Translations under genes and position numbers: made by a program
The notes under the pieces: model-generated
Seen by the model: the letters and a program-made list of their open reading frames with translations, nothing else
Database searches by the model: none
Told to the model about the DNA's origin: nothing
NCBI RefSeq assembly: GCF_023230885.1
Contig: NZ_JALNWM010000216.1
Coordinates: forward strand, 1 to 5,623
Reading direction: 5' to 3'
DNA from: Desulfocurvus sp.
GTDB lineage: Bacteria > Desulfobacterota > Desulfovibrionia > Desulfovibrionales > Desulfovibrionaceae
Length of the DNA stretch: 5,623 bases
In this document: positions 4,661-5,623 of the stretch, piece after piece
Numbering within the stretch: the first letter of the stretch is position 1
Layout: each line of letters starts with the position of its first letter

Positions 4661-5597
4661 CCCGGCCCTGCCCGACGTGGCCCTGGCCTTCCTCGGGCAC
4701 CTGGACGTGGAAAAGGGCTACAGCCCCGCGACCGTCGAGGCCTACGGCCGCGACCTCGCGCAGTTCGAGGACTTCCTCGCCGCCCACGGCGCCGGGCTGG
4801 GCGACCCCGCCGCCCTGACCCGCGACCATGTGCGCGGCTTCATGGCCGACCTGCACCGGCGCGGCACCGGCAAGGCTTCCGTGGCCCGCAAGCTCTCCAC
4901 CCTGCGCTCCTTTTTCAAGTACCTGGCCCGCGCCGGGCTCGTCGGCGCCGACCCCACCGCCGGGGTGCGCAACCCCAAGCAGGAATCCCGCCACCCCCGG
5001 GCCCTCAACGTGGACCAGGCCCTGGCCCTCATGGAGGCCCAGACCGGCGAGGACCCCCGGGCCCTGCGCGACATGGCCCTGGCCGAACTGCTCTACGGCT
5101 CGGGCCTGCGCATCAGCGAGGCCCTGGGCCTGGACGTGGACGATTTCGACCCGGGCTCCGGCGTGGTGCGCGTGATGGGCAAGGGGGCCAAGGAGCGCCT
5201 GGCCCCGCTGTCCGACGCCGGGCGCGAACGGCTGGCGCGCTACCTGCGCGCGCGCGGCGAATTCACCGCCAGCCTGGCCGAGAAGGCGCTCTTCCTTGGC
5301 GTGCGCGGGGCGCGGATGCAGCGCCGCCAGGCCTGCCGCATCCTCGACAAGCTCGCCGCCCTGGCCGGGCTGCCCCAGGGCGTGCATCCGCACATGCTGC
5401 GCCATAGCTTCGCCACCCATCTGTTGGAATCCGGCGCCGACCTGCGCAGTGTCCAGGAACTGCTGGGCCACGCCCGCCTGACCACCACCCAGCGCTACAC
5501 GCACCTGAGCGTCGACAAGCTCGTGCGCGCCTACGACAGCGCCCACCCCAAGGCCCGCGCCAAAGGCCGCAAGGGCCCGGGAAACAAGGACGCATAG
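4635..5597 (+). CDS. xerC: Tyrosine recombinase, XerC type
   Basis: XerC and XerD jointly resolve chromosome dimers at dif near the replication terminus. The 320-residue protein has the SAM-like core-binding domain (about 12-105, with AFLGHLDVEKGYSPATVEAY and LSTLRSFFKYL) and the catalytic domain (about 120-305). All six active-site residues are present with XerD-like spacing: Arg159 (SGLRISEAL), Lys183 (MGKGAKER), His253 and Arg256 (HPHMLRHSFATH), His279 (LLGHA) and the nucleophile Tyr288 (TTTQRYTHL). The VMGKG hairpin, the VQELLGHA segment and the YDSAHPKA ending resemble XerC more than XerD, so I call XerC with moderate certainty; XerD or another Xer paralogue is the alternative. The C-terminal tail (305-320) is Lys/Arg-rich. 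There are no integrase-type neighbours, att sites or cargo, so a housekeeping Xer enzyme is more likely than a mobile-element integrase. It is the last gene of the operon in view. Confidence 0.9.
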   Translation: MSWTAAGPDPALPDVALAFLGHLDVEKGYSPATVEAYGRDLAQFEDFLAAHGAGLGDPAALTRDHVRGFMADLHRRGTGKASVARKLSTLRSFFKYLARAGLVGADPTAGVRNPKQESRHPRALNVDQALALMEAQTGEDPRALRDMALAELLYGSGLRISEALGLDVDDFDPGSGVVRVMGKGAKERLAPLSDAGRERLARYLRARGEFTASLAEKALFLGVRGARMQRRQACRILDKLAALAGLPQGVHPHMLRHSFATHLLESGADLRSVQELLGHARLTTTQRYTHLSVDKLVRAYDSAHPKARAKGRKGPGNKDA

Positions 5598-5623
5598 CCC
5601 CGCCCCGCGTGTTCCGGCCCCCG

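Noticed and set aside
4635..5597. Recombinase as integrase of a mobile element, or a nearby dif/att site
   Set aside because: There are no direct repeats, tRNA gene, excisionase or cargo nearby, the protein is of housekeeping XerC type, and no dif-like AT-rich 28-base site was seen in the window.

Overview
The window is about 70-80% GC and reads as one strand of a bacterial chromosome, with every supportable gene on the + strand. The gene content (a YbgF/CpoB-like TPR protein, DprA, a small 'RPGM' domain protein, an HDOD protein, a GGDEF protein of the GGDDF type and a XerC-like recombinase) and the protein style best fit a GC-rich sulfate reducer of the Desulfovibrionales (Desulfobacterota, former Deltaproteobacteria). 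That placement is inference from protein style, since no rRNA or marker gene is present.

Layout. (1) Positions 2-547 hold the 3' part of a TPR protein resembling the C-terminal domain of YbgF/CpoB; its start lies before the window. (2) dprA (559-1998) follows after 11 bases. It has a normal catalytic-type Rossmann core and a C-terminal winged helix, separated by a Pro/Ala/Gly-rich linker of about 115 residues that contains a 20-residue repeat, a perfect 11-bp hairpin and a G-quadruplex motif on the minus strand. (3) Positions 1999-2353 are a 355-base gap with no convincing gene. It has a perfect 17-base palindrome, a sigma-54-like match, a + strand G-quadruplex motif and, at its 3' end, a good sigma-70-like promoter followed by a Shine-Dalgarno sequence. 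(4) Positions 2354-5597 hold four genes packed as one likely operon: the small RPGM-domain protein (2354-2791), an HDOD protein (2793-3641), a degenerate-receiver/GGDEF protein (3638-4660) and a XerC-like tyrosine recombinase (4635-5597). The junctions are a 1-base gap, a 4-base GTGA overlap and a 26-base overlap. The last 26 bases (5598-5623) show nothing.

How the genes may work together. The first three operon genes look like a signalling set: a stand-alone copy of a domain that usually sits in front of HD-type output domains, an HDOD protein, and a GGDEF protein whose receiver has lost its phosphorylation chemistry and whose GGDEF motif is GGDDF without an I-site. They are co-transcribed, probably with translational coupling, with a recombinase of the type that resolves chromosome dimers. 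A link between a nucleotide-second-messenger or scaffold module and chromosome resolution or the cell cycle is possible, but co-transcription alone does not show it. dprA appears to be a separate unit, probably read from a promoter upstream of the window together with the TPR gene.
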